A stretch of 64,000 nt of DNA from Rhodocyclaceae bacterium (GTDB lineage Bacteria; Pseudomonadota; Gammaproteobacteria; Burkholderiales; Rhodocyclaceae): NCBI GenBank assembly GCA_016718525.1, contig JADKDD010000002.1:1116001-1180000 (forward strand). The letters run 5' to 3'. The notes under the pieces are model-generated. The model saw nothing but the letters and a program-made list of their open reading frames with translations. It did not search any database and was not told the origin of the DNA. Position 1 is the first letter of the stretch. The number at the start of each line of letters is the position of its first letter. Below, one piece after another: positions 38,620 through 47,939 of this stretch. The translations under genes were made by a program, and so were the position numbers.

Positions 38620-39461
38620 CCGCAAGCGATTCACCCAGCGCATTGGAAACTTTGCGCCCGCCGGCCAATTCGCGCGGCAAACATGTGTCGTGGGTACTCG
38701 CTGTTGCCATGCATGTTGCGCTTGCTGCATTACTTATTTACGGCATTCAGTGGCAGACCAAGCCACCGGATACCGTGTCGGTAGAACTGGTCCGCGCTTT
38801 GCCACCGATCGACACCGTGGCACCAGCACCAACTGAGCCAGCCAAGGTCGAACCGGCGCCGGAGCCGGTGCTGGAGCCGCCCCCGAAGGCAATCCCGGAA
38901 CCGCCCCCGCCCATTACCAAGCCCGCGCCTGCCAAACCCGCGCCGATACCGGTAAAGCCGGATATTGCGGTGAAGCAAAAGGAGAAGCCCAAGCCACCCG
39001 TTGAGAAGATAAAACCTGCGGCAGAAAAACCGGTGCCGGTCGCCGTGCCGCCTCCGCCTGACCCGTTTGCCAGGCAACTGGAAGAAGAAGCCAAGCGCAT
39101 CAACAAGCAAAAGGTTGCCAACCAGGCCCAACAGGAGCTCGAGTCACTGCGTCAAGCGCAGGCAGTGAACGCCAGGAAGAAACTCACTGATGCCTGGATC
39201 AGCCAAATTCAAGCCAAGGTTCGCGGCAATATCGTCCTGCCCTCGCAAGTCAAGGGCAACCCTGAAGCGGTGTTTGAGGTCACGCAGCTTCCGGGTGGTG
39301 AAATTATCGAGGTGCGCTTAAAGCAATCCTGCGGCATCGCTGTACTGGATAGTGCCATTGAGCGTGCTATTCGCAAATCGAGTCCATTGCCAAAACCCGA
39401 TCGACCGGATTTATTTGAGCGAGTGCTCGAACTTCGCGTCCGACCTGTGGATAAAGAGTAG
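38616..39461 (+). CDS. tolA: Tol-Pal energy transducer TolA
   Basis: 281 residues. An N-terminal anchor (VLAVAMHVALAALLIYGI) is followed by a Pro/Lys/Glu-rich spacer, a coiled-coil region (about 150-200) and the TonB-like C-terminal domain (IQAKVRGNIVLPSQVKGNPEAVFEV). It is shorter than E. coli TolA because the helical spacer is short. Residues 66-73 (DTVAPAPTE) derive from an antisense dispersed repeat. Confidence 0.92.
   Translation: MTASDSPSALETLRPPANSRGKHVSWVLAVAMHVALAALLIYGIQWQTKPPDTVSVELVRALPPIDTVAPAPTEPAKVEPAPEPVLEPPPKAIPEPPPPITKPAPAKPAPIPVKPDIAVKQKEKPKPPVEKIKPAAEKPVPVAVPPPPDPFARQLEEEAKRINKQKVANQAQQELESLRQAQAVNARKKLTDAWISQIQAKVRGNIVLPSQVKGNPEAVFEVTQLPGGEIIEVRLKQSCGIAVLDSAIERAIRKSSPLPKPDRPDLFERVLELRVRPVDKE
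38811..38835 (-). repeat. Dispersed repeat, short form, antisense in tolA
   Basis: On the plus strand GACACCGTGG then CACCAGCACCAACTG; 22 of 25 positions match the reverse complement of the short form. It lies in the Pro-rich spacer of TolA. Confidence 0.7.
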
Positions 39462-39475
39462 ATATAATTCGCGGC

Positions 39476-40762
39476 ATGAAATTTATGTCTGCCTCGCGCG
39501 TAACTGCGCTCCTTGCGGTATGGTTGGCCAACACTCTATTTGCACCCGCCCAAGCCCAACTCGTCATTGATGTCACTGGCGCAGGTGCAAGCCGGATACC
39601 GATTGCCATTGCGGAATTTTCGGGAGATCGGGTAGTTTCCCAAGCGCTGACCTCGGTTGTGCGCTCCGACCTCGAACGCAGCGGGTTGTTCAAGTTAATC
39701 GACCTCACGACGCCAGTTGGTGCTGGCGACACGCCGCCCTACGCCGACCTGAAAGCCCGTGGCGCAGACGCGGTCCTGGGTGGTAGCGTGTCCCCGGTGG
39801 CGGATGGTCGCTATGAAACACGTCTGCTGTTGGCCGACGTACCCAAGCAGACAGCAATTGCGACGCAGTCATATGCGCACACGAGCGGGCAGTTACGCGC
39901 GACAGCGCACCGGATATCGGATTTCGTCTATAGCAAACTGACTGGCGAGCCGGGAATTTTTTCCACCCGAATCGCCTACATCGTCAAGACCGGCAAACGC
40001 TATGAGTTGCAAGTCGCCGATGCGGATGGCGCAAACTCGCAGTCAGCCCTGGCATCCAATGAACCGATCATTTCACCGGTGTGGTCGCCCGATGGCAGCA
40101 AATTGGCCTACGTTTCCTTTGAAGCCAAGAAGCCCGTGATTTACGTTCACGATCTGGCCACCGGTCGCCGCCACGTCGCAGCTAACTTCAAGGGGTCCAA
40201 CTCGGCGCCAGCATGGTCGCCAGACGGGCTGCAATTGGCAGTGGTATTGACCAAAGATGGCGGTTCGCAGATATTTCTGGTAGGTGCCGACGGTAGCGGT
40301 TTGCGTCGTTTGGCGACCTCCCCCGGCATTGATACAGAACCACGTTTCAGTCCTGACGGCGCATCAATTTATTTCAGCTCGGATCGCGGCGGCAGTCCTC
40401 AGATTTATCGGGTAGGTGTCTCTGGAGGAGCCGCAGAACGAATTACGTTCGACGGCTCGTACAATGTCTCGCCGAGGATTTCACCCGACGGAAAGAGCAT
40501 GGCTTACATCACCCGCGTCGGTAGCTTGTATCGGGTTGCACTGATGGATTTGTCCACCAAGCAGGTACAGATCCTCACCGATTCCGCTAAAGACGAGTCG
40601 CCGAGTTTTGCGCCGAATGGCCGTATGATTGTGTATGCCACGGAGGTCAACGGCAAAGGCGTTCTTGCTGCTGTCTCCGTCGATGGTCGAGTCAAGCAGC
40701 GATTGCAATCCGCTCAATCAGCCGACGTTCGCGAGCCGGCTTGGGCACCTTTTAACCGTTAA
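39476..40762 (+). CDS. tolB: Tol-Pal periplasmic protein TolB
   Basis: 428 residues: signal peptide (VWLANTLFAPAQA), N-terminal alpha/beta domain (RIPIAIAEFSGD) and a beta-propeller with repeated SPDG-type blades (VWSPDGSKLAYVSF, AWSPDGLQLAVVL, RFSPDGASIYFSSDRGG). It binds Pal and receives the TolA signal. Near residues 80-87 the loop LTTPVGAGDTPPYADLKARG carries a repeat-derived segment. Confidence 0.95.
   Translation: MKFMSASRVTALLAVWLANTLFAPAQAQLVIDVTGAGASRIPIAIAEFSGDRVVSQALTSVVRSDLERSGLFKLIDLTTPVGAGDTPPYADLKARGADAVLGGSVSPVADGRYETRLLLADVPKQTAIATQSYAHTSGQLRATAHRISDFVYSKLTGEPGIFSTRIAYIVKTGKRYELQVADADGANSQSALASNEPIISPVWSPDGSKLAYVSFEAKKPVIYVHDLATGRRHVAANFKGSNSAPAWSPDGLQLAVVLTKDGGSQIFLVGADGSGLRRLATSPGIDTEPRFSPDGASIYFSSDRGGSPQIYRVGVSGGAAERITFDGSYNVSPRISPDGKSMAYITRVGSLYRVALMDLSTKQVQILTDSAKDESPSFAPNGRMIVYATEVNGKGVLAAVSVDGRVKQRLQSAQSADVREPAWAPFNR
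39714..39737 (+). repeat. Dispersed repeat, short form, in tolB
   Basis: CAGTTGGTGCTGGCG then ACACGCCGC, in frame and same sense, coding for PVGAGDTP in a surface loop of the TolB N-terminal domain. Confidence 0.88.
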
Positions 40763-40784
40763 TTACTTTTTGTTAGGAACCATC

Positions 40785-41318
40785 ATGCGTAACGTCTTTA
40801 TTGTCAGTGCTGTCATTTTTTCGCTTGCCGGTTGCGGCTCGCAACCTCCCGCACCGGAACAGTCGCCGGCGGGCGTCGAATCAGCCACACCCAGCGAAGT
40901 GGTGACCCAACCCGTGGCGAATGTCGTGCCGCCACCGTTTGATGCCATGAGTCCGGCCGCGTTGAAAGATCCACGCAGCCCGCTGTCAAAACGTATCGTG
41001 TACTTCGATCTGGATAGTTATGTGGTTAAGGATGAATACCAGTCGCTACTTAGCGCGCACAGCAAGTTTCTCGCCGCCAACCCCAAGATGAAGATGTTGA
41101 TCCAGGGCAACAGCGACGAGCGCGGCAGCCGCGAGTACAACCTCGCGCTGGCCCAAAAACGTGCCGACGCAGTGAAGAAATCGCTGGCGTTGTTGGGTGC
41201 AAAGGATGATCAAATGGAAGCGGTGAGCCTTGGTGAGGAAAAACCGGTTTGTGTTGAGCAGACCGAAGCGTGCTGGGCAAAAAATCGGCGCGCGGAAATG
41301 CTCTACAGCGGCGAGTAA
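40785..41318 (+). CDS. pal: Peptidoglycan-associated lipoprotein Pal
   Basis: 177-residue outer-membrane lipoprotein. Lipobox LAGC near residue 17, Pro-rich linker, then an OmpA-type peptidoglycan-binding domain (YFDLDSYVVKDEYQSLL, IQGNSDERGSREYNLALAQKRADAV, ending NRRAEMLYSGE). The frame is open upstream, but the ATG at 40785 gives the lipoprotein signal. 22 bp after tolB. Confidence 0.95.
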   Translation: MRNVFIVSAVIFSLAGCGSQPPAPEQSPAGVESATPSEVVTQPVANVVPPPFDAMSPAALKDPRSPLSKRIVYFDLDSYVVKDEYQSLLSAHSKFLAANPKMKMLIQGNSDERGSREYNLALAQKRADAVKKSLALLGAKDDQMEAVSLGEEKPVCVEQTEACWAKNRRAEMLYSGE

Positions 41319-41324
41319 TAACTG

Positions 41325-42065
41325 ATGTTGTTTTGGCAGCGCGGCGCAGTTTTGCTGTGCATGGTGCTGGGTCTCAGCGCCGTGCATGGCCCAGCCTGTG
41401 CGGGCATGTTTGACGATGAAGAAGCACGTGCCAGAGTTGAAGCACTGCGCAAAGAGTTGAGTCAGTCCAGCGCGACCATTGAAGTGCTCAGACGCAATCA
41501 GCTGGATTTTGCCAATCAGCTTGAAGCAATGCGCGCCGACCAAGCCAAGATTCGCGGTCAATTGGAAGTACTGACATACGAATTGGAGGCAACCCAGAAG
41601 CGACAGAAAGATTTCTACGTCGATCTGGATAACCGCGTTCGCAAGCTTGAGCAGCCGGCGCCAACAGCGACAGTAAGTGCGGCGCAGGATGAGGCTGCGG
41701 AAGCACGCGACTACGAAGCGGCAGTGGCTTCGCTGAAGGCTTTGAAATACAAGGTCGCGGCCGATCAGTTTGGTGCATTTATCGCAACTTACCCGTCCAG
41801 TACATTCACCGCGAGCGCGTATTACTGGGGTGGTTATGCCAACGCGCAAAATAGGAACCACGTCAAGGCGGTCGAGTTATTCGGCAAGTTTGCCGCGACC
41901 TGGCCCGCCGATGAGCGGGTCCCTGGCGCACTGGAAAGTCAGGTCGCGAGTTACGACGCGCTTAAAGACAGCAAGTCTGCCGAAGCCACACTCGTCATTC
42001 TGGCGACGAAGTACGCCAGCAGTGATGCGGGTAAAAGAGCGCAACTGCGGCTGAAGAAAAAGTAA
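41325..42065 (+). CDS. cpoB: Cell division coordinator CpoB (YbgF)
   Basis: 246-residue periplasmic protein: signal peptide (VLGLSAVHGPACA), N-terminal coiled coil (residues about 30-110) and C-terminal TPR repeats (YEAAVASLKALKYKVAADQFGAFIATYPSS, AYYWGGYANAQNRNHVKAVELFGKF). CpoB links Tol-Pal to PBP1B. Starts 6 bp after the pal stop and closes the operon. Confidence 0.93.
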   Translation: MLFWQRGAVLLCMVLGLSAVHGPACAGMFDDEEARARVEALRKELSQSSATIEVLRRNQLDFANQLEAMRADQAKIRGQLEVLTYELEATQKRQKDFYVDLDNRVRKLEQPAPTATVSAAQDEAAEARDYEAAVASLKALKYKVAADQFGAFIATYPSSTFTASAYYWGGYANAQNRNHVKAVELFGKFAATWPADERVPGALESQVASYDALKDSKSAEATLVILATKYASSDAGKRAQLRLKKK

Positions 42066-42095
42066 CAAGCCGGCACTTTCGGCCTGCCAATCGAG

Positions 42096-43754
42096 ATGTC
42101 GCCCGAGTCGGAAAACACGCCGTGGCATGCCCGCCGGTTTTCCGTGCGGGTTGAAACGCTCACGCTGATTTTCAGTATCGCCTTTACCCTGACCAGCAAC
42201 TCGGTTTTCTGGCGCACGCTGTTGACCGGGCGCGATGCTTCAGAGATGTCGACATGGTTTGTTGCAGCAGCCATGTTTGTCAGCATTACCTGCGCTCACT
42301 TTCTGCTTCTGCTTTTAGTCTGTAGTCGCTGGACGGTGAAGCCAATACTGTCAGTGCTTTTGGTCGCCAATGCCTTTGCCGTATATTTTGTTGAAGAATA
42401 TACGGTTTATCTTGATCCGAGCATGTTGCGCAACATCTTGCGCACTGACGTAGCGGAAGCCTCTGATTTGCTCGGTGCCGGCATGTTGCCAAGTCTGTTC
42501 CTTTACGCGCTGGTGCCGCTGTTTTTGCTTTGGCGGGTCGACATCATCAAGACCACAATCGGCCGCGCAGTCCTGTTTCGTGCTATCTCGCTTGGGTTAG
42601 CTGTCCTGATTGGAGCTGGTGCTGTCATGGTCCAGTTTCAGGATATCGCCGCGACGATGCGCAATCAAAAGGCGATGCGCTATTTGATTACTCCCGCAAA
42701 TTTCATCTACTCGGGTGTGCGGGTACTGACTTCCGAAGCGGAAATGGCCTCACAACCCTTGATGTCCGTTGGTGCCGATGCCAAACAGAGCTCGCTCGGC
42801 CAACAATCGCGACGTCCGCGGCTGGTGGTCTTGGTGGTTGGTGAAACAGCGCGTGCTGCTAACTGGGGGCTTTCCGGATACAGCCGACAAACAACACCAG
42901 AGCTCGCCAAATTGGATGTGGTTAATTTTGTGGAAACCATCAGTTGTGGAACTAACACCGAGGTTTCCGTGCCGTGCATGTTCGCCGCCGTCGGGCGGCG
43001 TGACTATGACGAAACGCGTATCCGCCGCAGTGAGTCGCTGCTGCACGTGCTGAAACATGCAGGCGTGCGTTCAGTCTGGATCGACAACCAGTCAGGCTGC
43101 AAGGGAGTCTGCACTGGTTTGGAGTTCGTTCGATCCGGGTCTGTGGAAAATTCCCCTGATTTCGCCCGCCTCTGCCCCGACGGACTGTGCTTTGACGAAA
43201 TCATGCTGAGCGATTTAAAGCCGCTCATCGACGCCGAAAAGAGCGATTTATTGGTCGTACTGCATCAGATGGGGAATCATGGGCCAGCTTATTACAAGCG
43301 ATATCCGCCGGTTTTTGAGCAATTCAAACCTGCCTGCCAACGCGCTGAGTTAGGTGAGTGCACGCAACAGGAAATCGTGAATGCCTACGACAACGCGCTG
43401 ACCTATACCGACCACATGCTGGCCGCGACAATCCGCTTGCTGCAAACGCAACCCACGCATGATGCGGCGATGATTTACGTCTCCGATCACGGCGAAAGTC
43501 TTGGTGAGAACAATTTGTATTTACACGGCGTTCCTTACTCGATTGCGCCGCGCACCCAAATCCATGTCCCGATGGTGATGTGGTTGTCACCCGGGTTCGC
43601 TCAGTCGAGCAGGATCAGCGTGGATTGTTTGCGGGAGCGGGCGAAGTTGCCAAGCAGTCATGACAATTTGTTTCACACAACTCTTGGCCTGATGGATGTT
43701 CGCACCAGCGTTTATGAACCAGGCTTGAATCTGGCGGCAGGGTGCATTCAGTAG
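42096..43754 (+). CDS. eptA: Lipid A phosphoethanolamine transferase, EptA family
   Basis: 552 residues, five N-terminal helices and a periplasmic sulfatase-fold domain. VVGETARAANWGLSGY, the nucleophile Thr in SCGTNTEVSVPCMF and YVSDHGESLGENNLYLHG give the zinc ligands. The linker after the last helix contains SVGADAKQSS, possibly a degenerate dispersed repeat. It modifies lipid A phosphates and lowers susceptibility to cationic peptides. Starts 30 bp after cpoB, possibly read through from that operon. Confidence 0.9.
   Translation: MSPESENTPWHARRFSVRVETLTLIFSIAFTLTSNSVFWRTLLTGRDASEMSTWFVAAAMFVSITCAHFLLLLLVCSRWTVKPILSVLLVANAFAVYFVEEYTVYLDPSMLRNILRTDVAEASDLLGAGMLPSLFLYALVPLFLLWRVDIIKTTIGRAVLFRAISLGLAVLIGAGAVMVQFQDIAATMRNQKAMRYLITPANFIYSGVRVLTSEAEMASQPLMSVGADAKQSSLGQQSRRPRLVVLVVGETARAANWGLSGYSRQTTPELAKLDVVNFVETISCGTNTEVSVPCMFAAVGRRDYDETRIRRSESLLHVLKHAGVRSVWIDNQSGCKGVCTGLEFVRSGSVENSPDFARLCPDGLCFDEIMLSDLKPLIDAEKSDLLVVLHQMGNHGPAYYKRYPPVFEQFKPACQRAELGECTQQEIVNAYDNALTYTDHMLAATIRLLQTQPTHDAAMIYVSDHGESLGENNLYLHGVPYSIAPRTQIHVPMVMWLSPGFAQSSRISVDCLRERAKLPSSHDNLFHTTLGLMDVRTSVYEPGLNLAAGCIQ
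42766..42786 (+). repeat. Possible degenerate dispersed repeat in the eptA linker
   Basis: CCGTTGGTGCCGATG matches the arm of the inverted pair at 58493 over 13 of 14 bases (GTTGGTGCCGATG) and encodes SVGAD in the linker before the catalytic domain. Right half not recognisable; chance is possible. Confidence 0.35.
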
Positions 43755-43769
43755 CCGAATTGCATGGAA

Positions 43770-44714
43770 TCAGTCGGCGTGTAAGCGATCTGAATTGGTA
43801 AAAGTCCAGGTCCGGGTGATTTCCAGTACATCAGTGTCACGCGTGATGGACGCCGGGAATGCCGCGTAGGGGGCGGCAAGCAGGACGATACGCCGGGCCG
43901 CATTGTCAAGAATTTGATTGCCGGATGAACGGTTGATTTCAACGCGTTCGACGTCGCCGCTGGCGCGGATGATGACGGTTAGTACCAGACTGCCGTAAGC
44001 CTTGCCACGTGCTGCTTCGGGATAGTTCAGGTTACCCACGCGTTCGATCTTTTGCCGCCAGTCTTCAACATATTGGGCGAAACGATATTCCTCGGTCCGT
44101 GCACCGAGAAACTTTTTTCTTGGTCGCTGGTTGTAGTCTTCGAGTTGCCGTGCGATCTGTCCCTCGATTCGCGCAATGGCCAGTGCAGTGCTTGCCAAAT
44201 CCGCTCCATTGATTGCGGGCGATGGCGCGGGCGTCGCGTCCAACTTGTGTTTCTCATTGGCAAGTGATCGATTGCTTTTGAGTTGCGTCAGCACCTCTTG
44301 CGATTGCGCCTCCAGTTCGGCGATCCGCCGGCGGGTTTCAATCAATTCATCGCCGGTCACGTCGCGTTTCGACGGCGGCAGCGGCGTTTTGGCCCGCCGG
44401 TCTTCTTCAGTGTTGCCACCGCCATCAAGATTGTTCTGTGCTTTGGCTTGCGCCTTGACAGGCTTGTTGGGGCTTTTGCTGTTAACCAGGATCACTTCGA
44501 GCGCATTCTCACTGGCCTTCGCCAGCATTTCCGGAAGTTTGAAATGAATTGACAGCAGAACTGCATGGAGGAGCAGCGAAACAATAAGCGCCAGCGACAA
44601 GTTGCGCTCGGCCGGATCCATTCGCGCAAGGAATTGCGGCCACTGCACAGTGAAATTTAACTGACCGAAAGGCCATAAACGAGGACGCATTAGCGGAACA
44701 GGTAAAGCCGGCAT
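43770..44714 (-). CDS. TonB-family energy transducer protein
   Basis: 314 residues: one N-terminal helix (LSLALIVSLLLHAVLLSIHF), a long charged and helical periplasmic region, and a TonB C-terminal domain (YPEAARGKAYGSLVLTVIIRASGDVERVEINRSSG). It lies 11 bp after the RNB exonuclease gene. ExbB/ExbD partners are not adjacent, so it may use the TolQR pair or one encoded elsewhere. Confidence 0.85.
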   Translation of the reverse strand: MPALPVPLMRPRLWPFGQLNFTVQWPQFLARMDPAERNLSLALIVSLLLHAVLLSIHFKLPEMLAKASENALEVILVNSKSPNKPVKAQAKAQNNLDGGGNTEEDRRAKTPLPPSKRDVTGDELIETRRRIAELEAQSQEVLTQLKSNRSLANEKHKLDATPAPSPAINGADLASTALAIARIEGQIARQLEDYNQRPRKKFLGARTEEYRFAQYVEDWRQKIERVGNLNYPEAARGKAYGSLVLTVIIRASGDVERVEINRSSGNQILDNAARRIVLLAAPYAAFPASITRDTDVLEITRTWTFTNSDRLHAD

Positions 44715-44725
44715 GAGGGGCGAGT

Positions 44726-46867
44726 TTACTCTGCCGGCGTGCTATCTCCATCCTGGTTAAGCACTGCAACAGAGCAGGATTCAGGCAGTATTTCGTCTCC
44801 CATCCCCGGTTCCGGCAAGGCATTGGCAAACCCACGGTCATTGGCCCCGGCTGCAGTTTCCATGTCGGAATCACTGACAGATGCCACTTCGTCTGCCAGC
44901 TCATCTTCCGGCAGATCATCAATTGCGCCGGTTTGCGTCGCCAGCACTTTTACGAAGCGTGCGCGAATCTGTGCTTCAAGCAGATCAATACTTTCTATTT
45001 CAATTGCAACGCTGGCACCGCGAGGAGCTTCCGCAAGATCGGGCAGCGATGGCAGGCGGAGCACCAACGGAATGGGTTCCAGACGCACCAACTCCTCTTT
45101 GACCACGCGTGCGGTGGTTGTCTTGCAGCCTTCCTGCAAGAGCCAGCGCAAACACCAGTAGCGCTCCATCCCGCGCTGAAATTCGGCATAGGCGGAGTAC
45201 GTAAGATCAAAATCACGCATCGCTGATAACAACTTGAGCGAAGTGTCGGATGTCTTTGGCGCTCCCTTTTGTCCGAACGGCGGCACCTGTTCGCTGAGGA
45301 GCGCAATCAACTGCCATTGATTGAGCAAATCACAATAGCGCCGCAACGGTGAACTGGTCCATGCATAGCAGTCGACGCCCAGCCCTTCGTGTGCCGCCGC
45401 ACCAGTGCTTAAGCGCACCTTCCCCGCGCTTTGCACACGGTATAGCGCACTCACCCCGGCGTCGCGCAGCGCGGCACCCCAAGTCGCGTTGGCAAAAATC
45501 ATCAGTTCGGCAACCAGAGTATCGAGCGGACTGCCACGTTGCCGCTCTGTGATATGAATTACACCGGGCTCGCGCAACTCATCAGGCTCAGCGGTGGCTG
45601 CCCAATCCACCTCGAAGTTGTAGTCCTTGCGGTTTGCTGTCTTGTTCGATTCACCGCGCCCGGCCTGCAGCACTTGGGAAAACTCCCACAGCCGCTTGAG
45701 TTCGTCGCGATAAGGAAATTCGCCCAGTCCATCGGCCAGCGTCGTCTCGTTAAATACCGGTTCCAGGTCGTGATGACGCAAATTGGCGGCGACCTTGACG
45801 CGCTCCAACACGCTATGATGAGAAATCAGTCGGTAATCATCGGCAAGCTCTAGATACAGCGACACGGCTGGCACCGAACGGCCGGCAGCCAGCGTGTAGC
45901 GCTCGATTACCCGTTCCGGCAACATGGTGATCTTTCGCCCGGGCATATAGACCGTCGACAAGCGGTGACGTGCAATCTGCCCCAAAGGCGAGTCCGGCCC
46001 AAAGCCCAAACCCGGTGCGGCAATGTGAATTCCGATGCGCCATCCGCCGGCACGACGAACCATCGAGAAAGCATCATCGATTTCGGTGGTTGCGGCATCG
46101 TCGATGCTAAACGCGGTAACCTCAGCTAAAGGCAGATGCTCGAGATCTGTCAGCGTACCTAAATCAATATCTACGAATCCTGTGCCGCCTTTGGACTCTG
46201 GAAAATACTCAAACAAGAAGCGACCAAGCTGGTAGTCATGGGTCGACACTATTGCGCCGCAGTCGGCAAGCAAACGTACAGCGGATTTTCCGGTTCGACC
46301 ACAGGCAGATTCGAGCGCCTTGGTTTCAGCACGGTTGCGATCAGGAGCGTAGAGCAACTGTTGCAGCATCGGAGTGATTTCGGGCGGCAAAGTGCTGCTG
46401 GCCAAGGCATCAGCCATACGTTCCACTGTTTCTTGCGCAAGGCGTTTCTTCTCCAGCCCGGCCAACGCCGCGCGCAAGATGTCCTGCGGCGCCTTACGGA
46501 ATCGCCCACGCCCTTTGCGATGAAAATACATCGGTGCGCCGTGCAGGCGCAGCAGCACCGAGGTGGCTTGCAAGGCATCGGGCGCCTTTTTGTCACTGGT
46601 GCCGTGATATTCGCCGGCTAGTTCCTCAAAACCAAATTCGTCATCGCGGCAAACTTCCCATAGGAAATCGATATCGATTTCAGCGGCTTCGGCCTGAGCG
46701 CGGTGTAACAACTCCCCTGCCGCTGGCGCCGCAAAGCGCAGCAACACATTCGCCAACTTGACCTTGCTGCGTTTGCCGCCGGGAAGTTCGACCTGCAACG
46801 AGGTATTGTTGTCGGCCAACATGGTTCCAGCGCGAAACGTACCGTCTTCTTCAAACAGAATATTCAT
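44726..46867 (-). CDS. RNB-family exoribonuclease
   Basis: 713-residue processive 3'-5' exoribonuclease of the RNase II/R class. The catalytic core has SIDDAATTEIDDAFSM (metal-binding Asp cluster), IHIAAPGLGFG, and the C-terminal YAWTSSPLRRYCDLLNQWQL. The N-terminal region is a divergent family-specific domain without an obvious cold-shock repeat, and the tail is acidic. Upstream of the TonB-like gene, 11 bp apart. Confidence 0.88.
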   Translation of the reverse strand: MNILFEEDGTFRAGTMLADNNTSLQVELPGGKRSKVKLANVLLRFAAPAAGELLHRAQAEAAEIDIDFLWEVCRDDEFGFEELAGEYHGTSDKKAPDALQATSVLLRLHGAPMYFHRKGRGRFRKAPQDILRAALAGLEKKRLAQETVERMADALASSTLPPEITPMLQQLLYAPDRNRAETKALESACGRTGKSAVRLLADCGAIVSTHDYQLGRFLFEYFPESKGGTGFVDIDLGTLTDLEHLPLAEVTAFSIDDAATTEIDDAFSMVRRAGGWRIGIHIAAPGLGFGPDSPLGQIARHRLSTVYMPGRKITMLPERVIERYTLAAGRSVPAVSLYLELADDYRLISHHSVLERVKVAANLRHHDLEPVFNETTLADGLGEFPYRDELKRLWEFSQVLQAGRGESNKTANRKDYNFEVDWAATAEPDELREPGVIHITERQRGSPLDTLVAELMIFANATWGAALRDAGVSALYRVQSAGKVRLSTGAAAHEGLGVDCYAWTSSPLRRYCDLLNQWQLIALLSEQVPPFGQKGAPKTSDTSLKLLSAMRDFDLTYSAYAEFQRGMERYWCLRWLLQEGCKTTTARVVKEELVRLEPIPLVLRLPSLPDLAEAPRGASVAIEIESIDLLEAQIRARFVKVLATQTGAIDDLPEDELADEVASVSDSDMETAAGANDRGFANALPEPGMGDEILPESCSVAVLNQDGDSTPAE

Positions 46868-46945
46868 GAATAGGCGGCAGGCGCCGTGCCGACGGGGTTG
46901 AAGCGAGGAAGCGAATTATAAATGTCGCCGAGCGGCCGGCGACAA

Positions 46946-47848
46946 CTAGCGTCGGCCGCGCAGCATATCGATGCTGTACACGATCAAGGCTGCCCAGATC
47001 ATCGCAAAGCCAAGCGCCCGGTGGACGTTCATCGGTTCGTGGTAAAGAAAAATGGCGATCATAAAACTGATCGTTGGCGCGAGGTATTGAAGGAAACCTA
47101 TGGTCGACAGTGGCAGTCGCCGCGCCGCAATCGCGAACAGCAACAGCGGAATGGCAGTCACCACACCGGTCGCAGCGAGCATCAAATCAACCTGTGTGCT
47201 GGCACCGAAATGACTTTGTCCGTTAAAGCTTAGCCAGAACAGGTAACCCAACGCCAACGGGGTCATACAGGCGGTTTCCAGAAACAAGCCGTTTGCGGAA
47301 TCCAGCGGTAACTGCTTGCGCATCAATCCGTAAAAGCCAAAGGTTGCAGCCAAGGTTAGTGATATCCATGGCAGTCCGCCCACGCGAACAGCTTCAATCG
47401 TCACACCAATGGCAGCCAGAGTAACGGCCAGCCACTGCAAGCGGCGCAATTTCTCGTTCAACACCATCACACCGAGCGCCACATTGAGCAGTGGCAAAAT
47501 GAAATAACCGAGGCTGGTTTCGAGTATCCGGCCTTGGTTGACGCCATAAACGAAGATTAGCCAGTTGGTGCCCACCAGCAAAGATGCAATGGCGATCCGG
47601 GCCATTTGTCGCGGCTCGCGCAGAACCGTCTTCACCACCGCAAAGCCCTGCGTGAGCCAAAGATAAATAGCCATCAACAGGAGCGACCAGACGACGCGAT
47701 GAGCAATTACCTCTCCGGCCGGAATAGTGTCGATCTGCTTGAAGAAAATCGGTACCACTCCCCAAATAATGTAGGTACCGATTCCTGCCAGCGTGCCGTG
47801 GCGGATTTGACGGCGTTCCGCCACATGCGACGGCGCAGAGTGCGTCAT
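46946..47848 (-). CDS. rarD: RarD-family EamA transporter
   Basis: 300-residue ten-helix transporter of the RarD branch: GTYIIWGVVPIFFKQIDTIPAGEVIAHRVVWS and VGTNWLIFVYGVNQGRILETSLGYFILPLLNV are the family blocks. Substrate unknown. The ATG at 47846-47848 and the first 13 codons (MTHSAPSHVAERR) lie within the 102-bp form of the dispersed repeat; homology to RarD begins only after it. Confidence 0.9.
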   Translation of the reverse strand: MTHSAPSHVAERRQIRHGTLAGIGTYIIWGVVPIFFKQIDTIPAGEVIAHRVVWSLLLMAIYLWLTQGFAVVKTVLREPRQMARIAIASLLVGTNWLIFVYGVNQGRILETSLGYFILPLLNVALGVMVLNEKLRRLQWLAVTLAAIGVTIEAVRVGGLPWISLTLAATFGFYGLMRKQLPLDSANGLFLETACMTPLALGYLFWLSFNGQSHFGASTQVDLMLAATGVVTAIPLLLFAIAARRLPLSTIGFLQYLAPTISFMIAIFLYHEPMNVHRALGFAMIWAALIVYSIDMLRGRR

Positions 47849-47910
47849 TTGCGCGACCGCCTTGTCGCTGGTAGTTTTTGGTTTAGTAGTTGTTTCATCA
47901 GCACCAACTG
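47809..47910 (-). repeat. Dispersed repeat, long (102-bp) form, carrying the rarD start
   Basis: On the minus strand: left end CAGTTGGTGCTGATGAAACAA, interior AAAAACTACC then ACAAGGCGGTCGCGCAAATG, right end GGCGGAACGCCGTC. It aligns end to end with the copy at 17371-17470. The ATG in the interior is the rarD start codon. Confidence 0.85.
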
Positions 47911-47939
47911 GCTGTCCGGGTTGTTTTCGGCCGCGACCG

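Noticed and set aside
39463..39468. Perfect TATAAT just before tolB
   Set aside because: It is 8 bases from the start codon with no good -35, and lies in a tightly packed operon.
47566..47580. CAGTTGGTGC in rarD resembling the dispersed repeat
   Set aside because: It encodes the conserved RarD segment VGTNWLIF and lacks the right half, so the match is coincidental.
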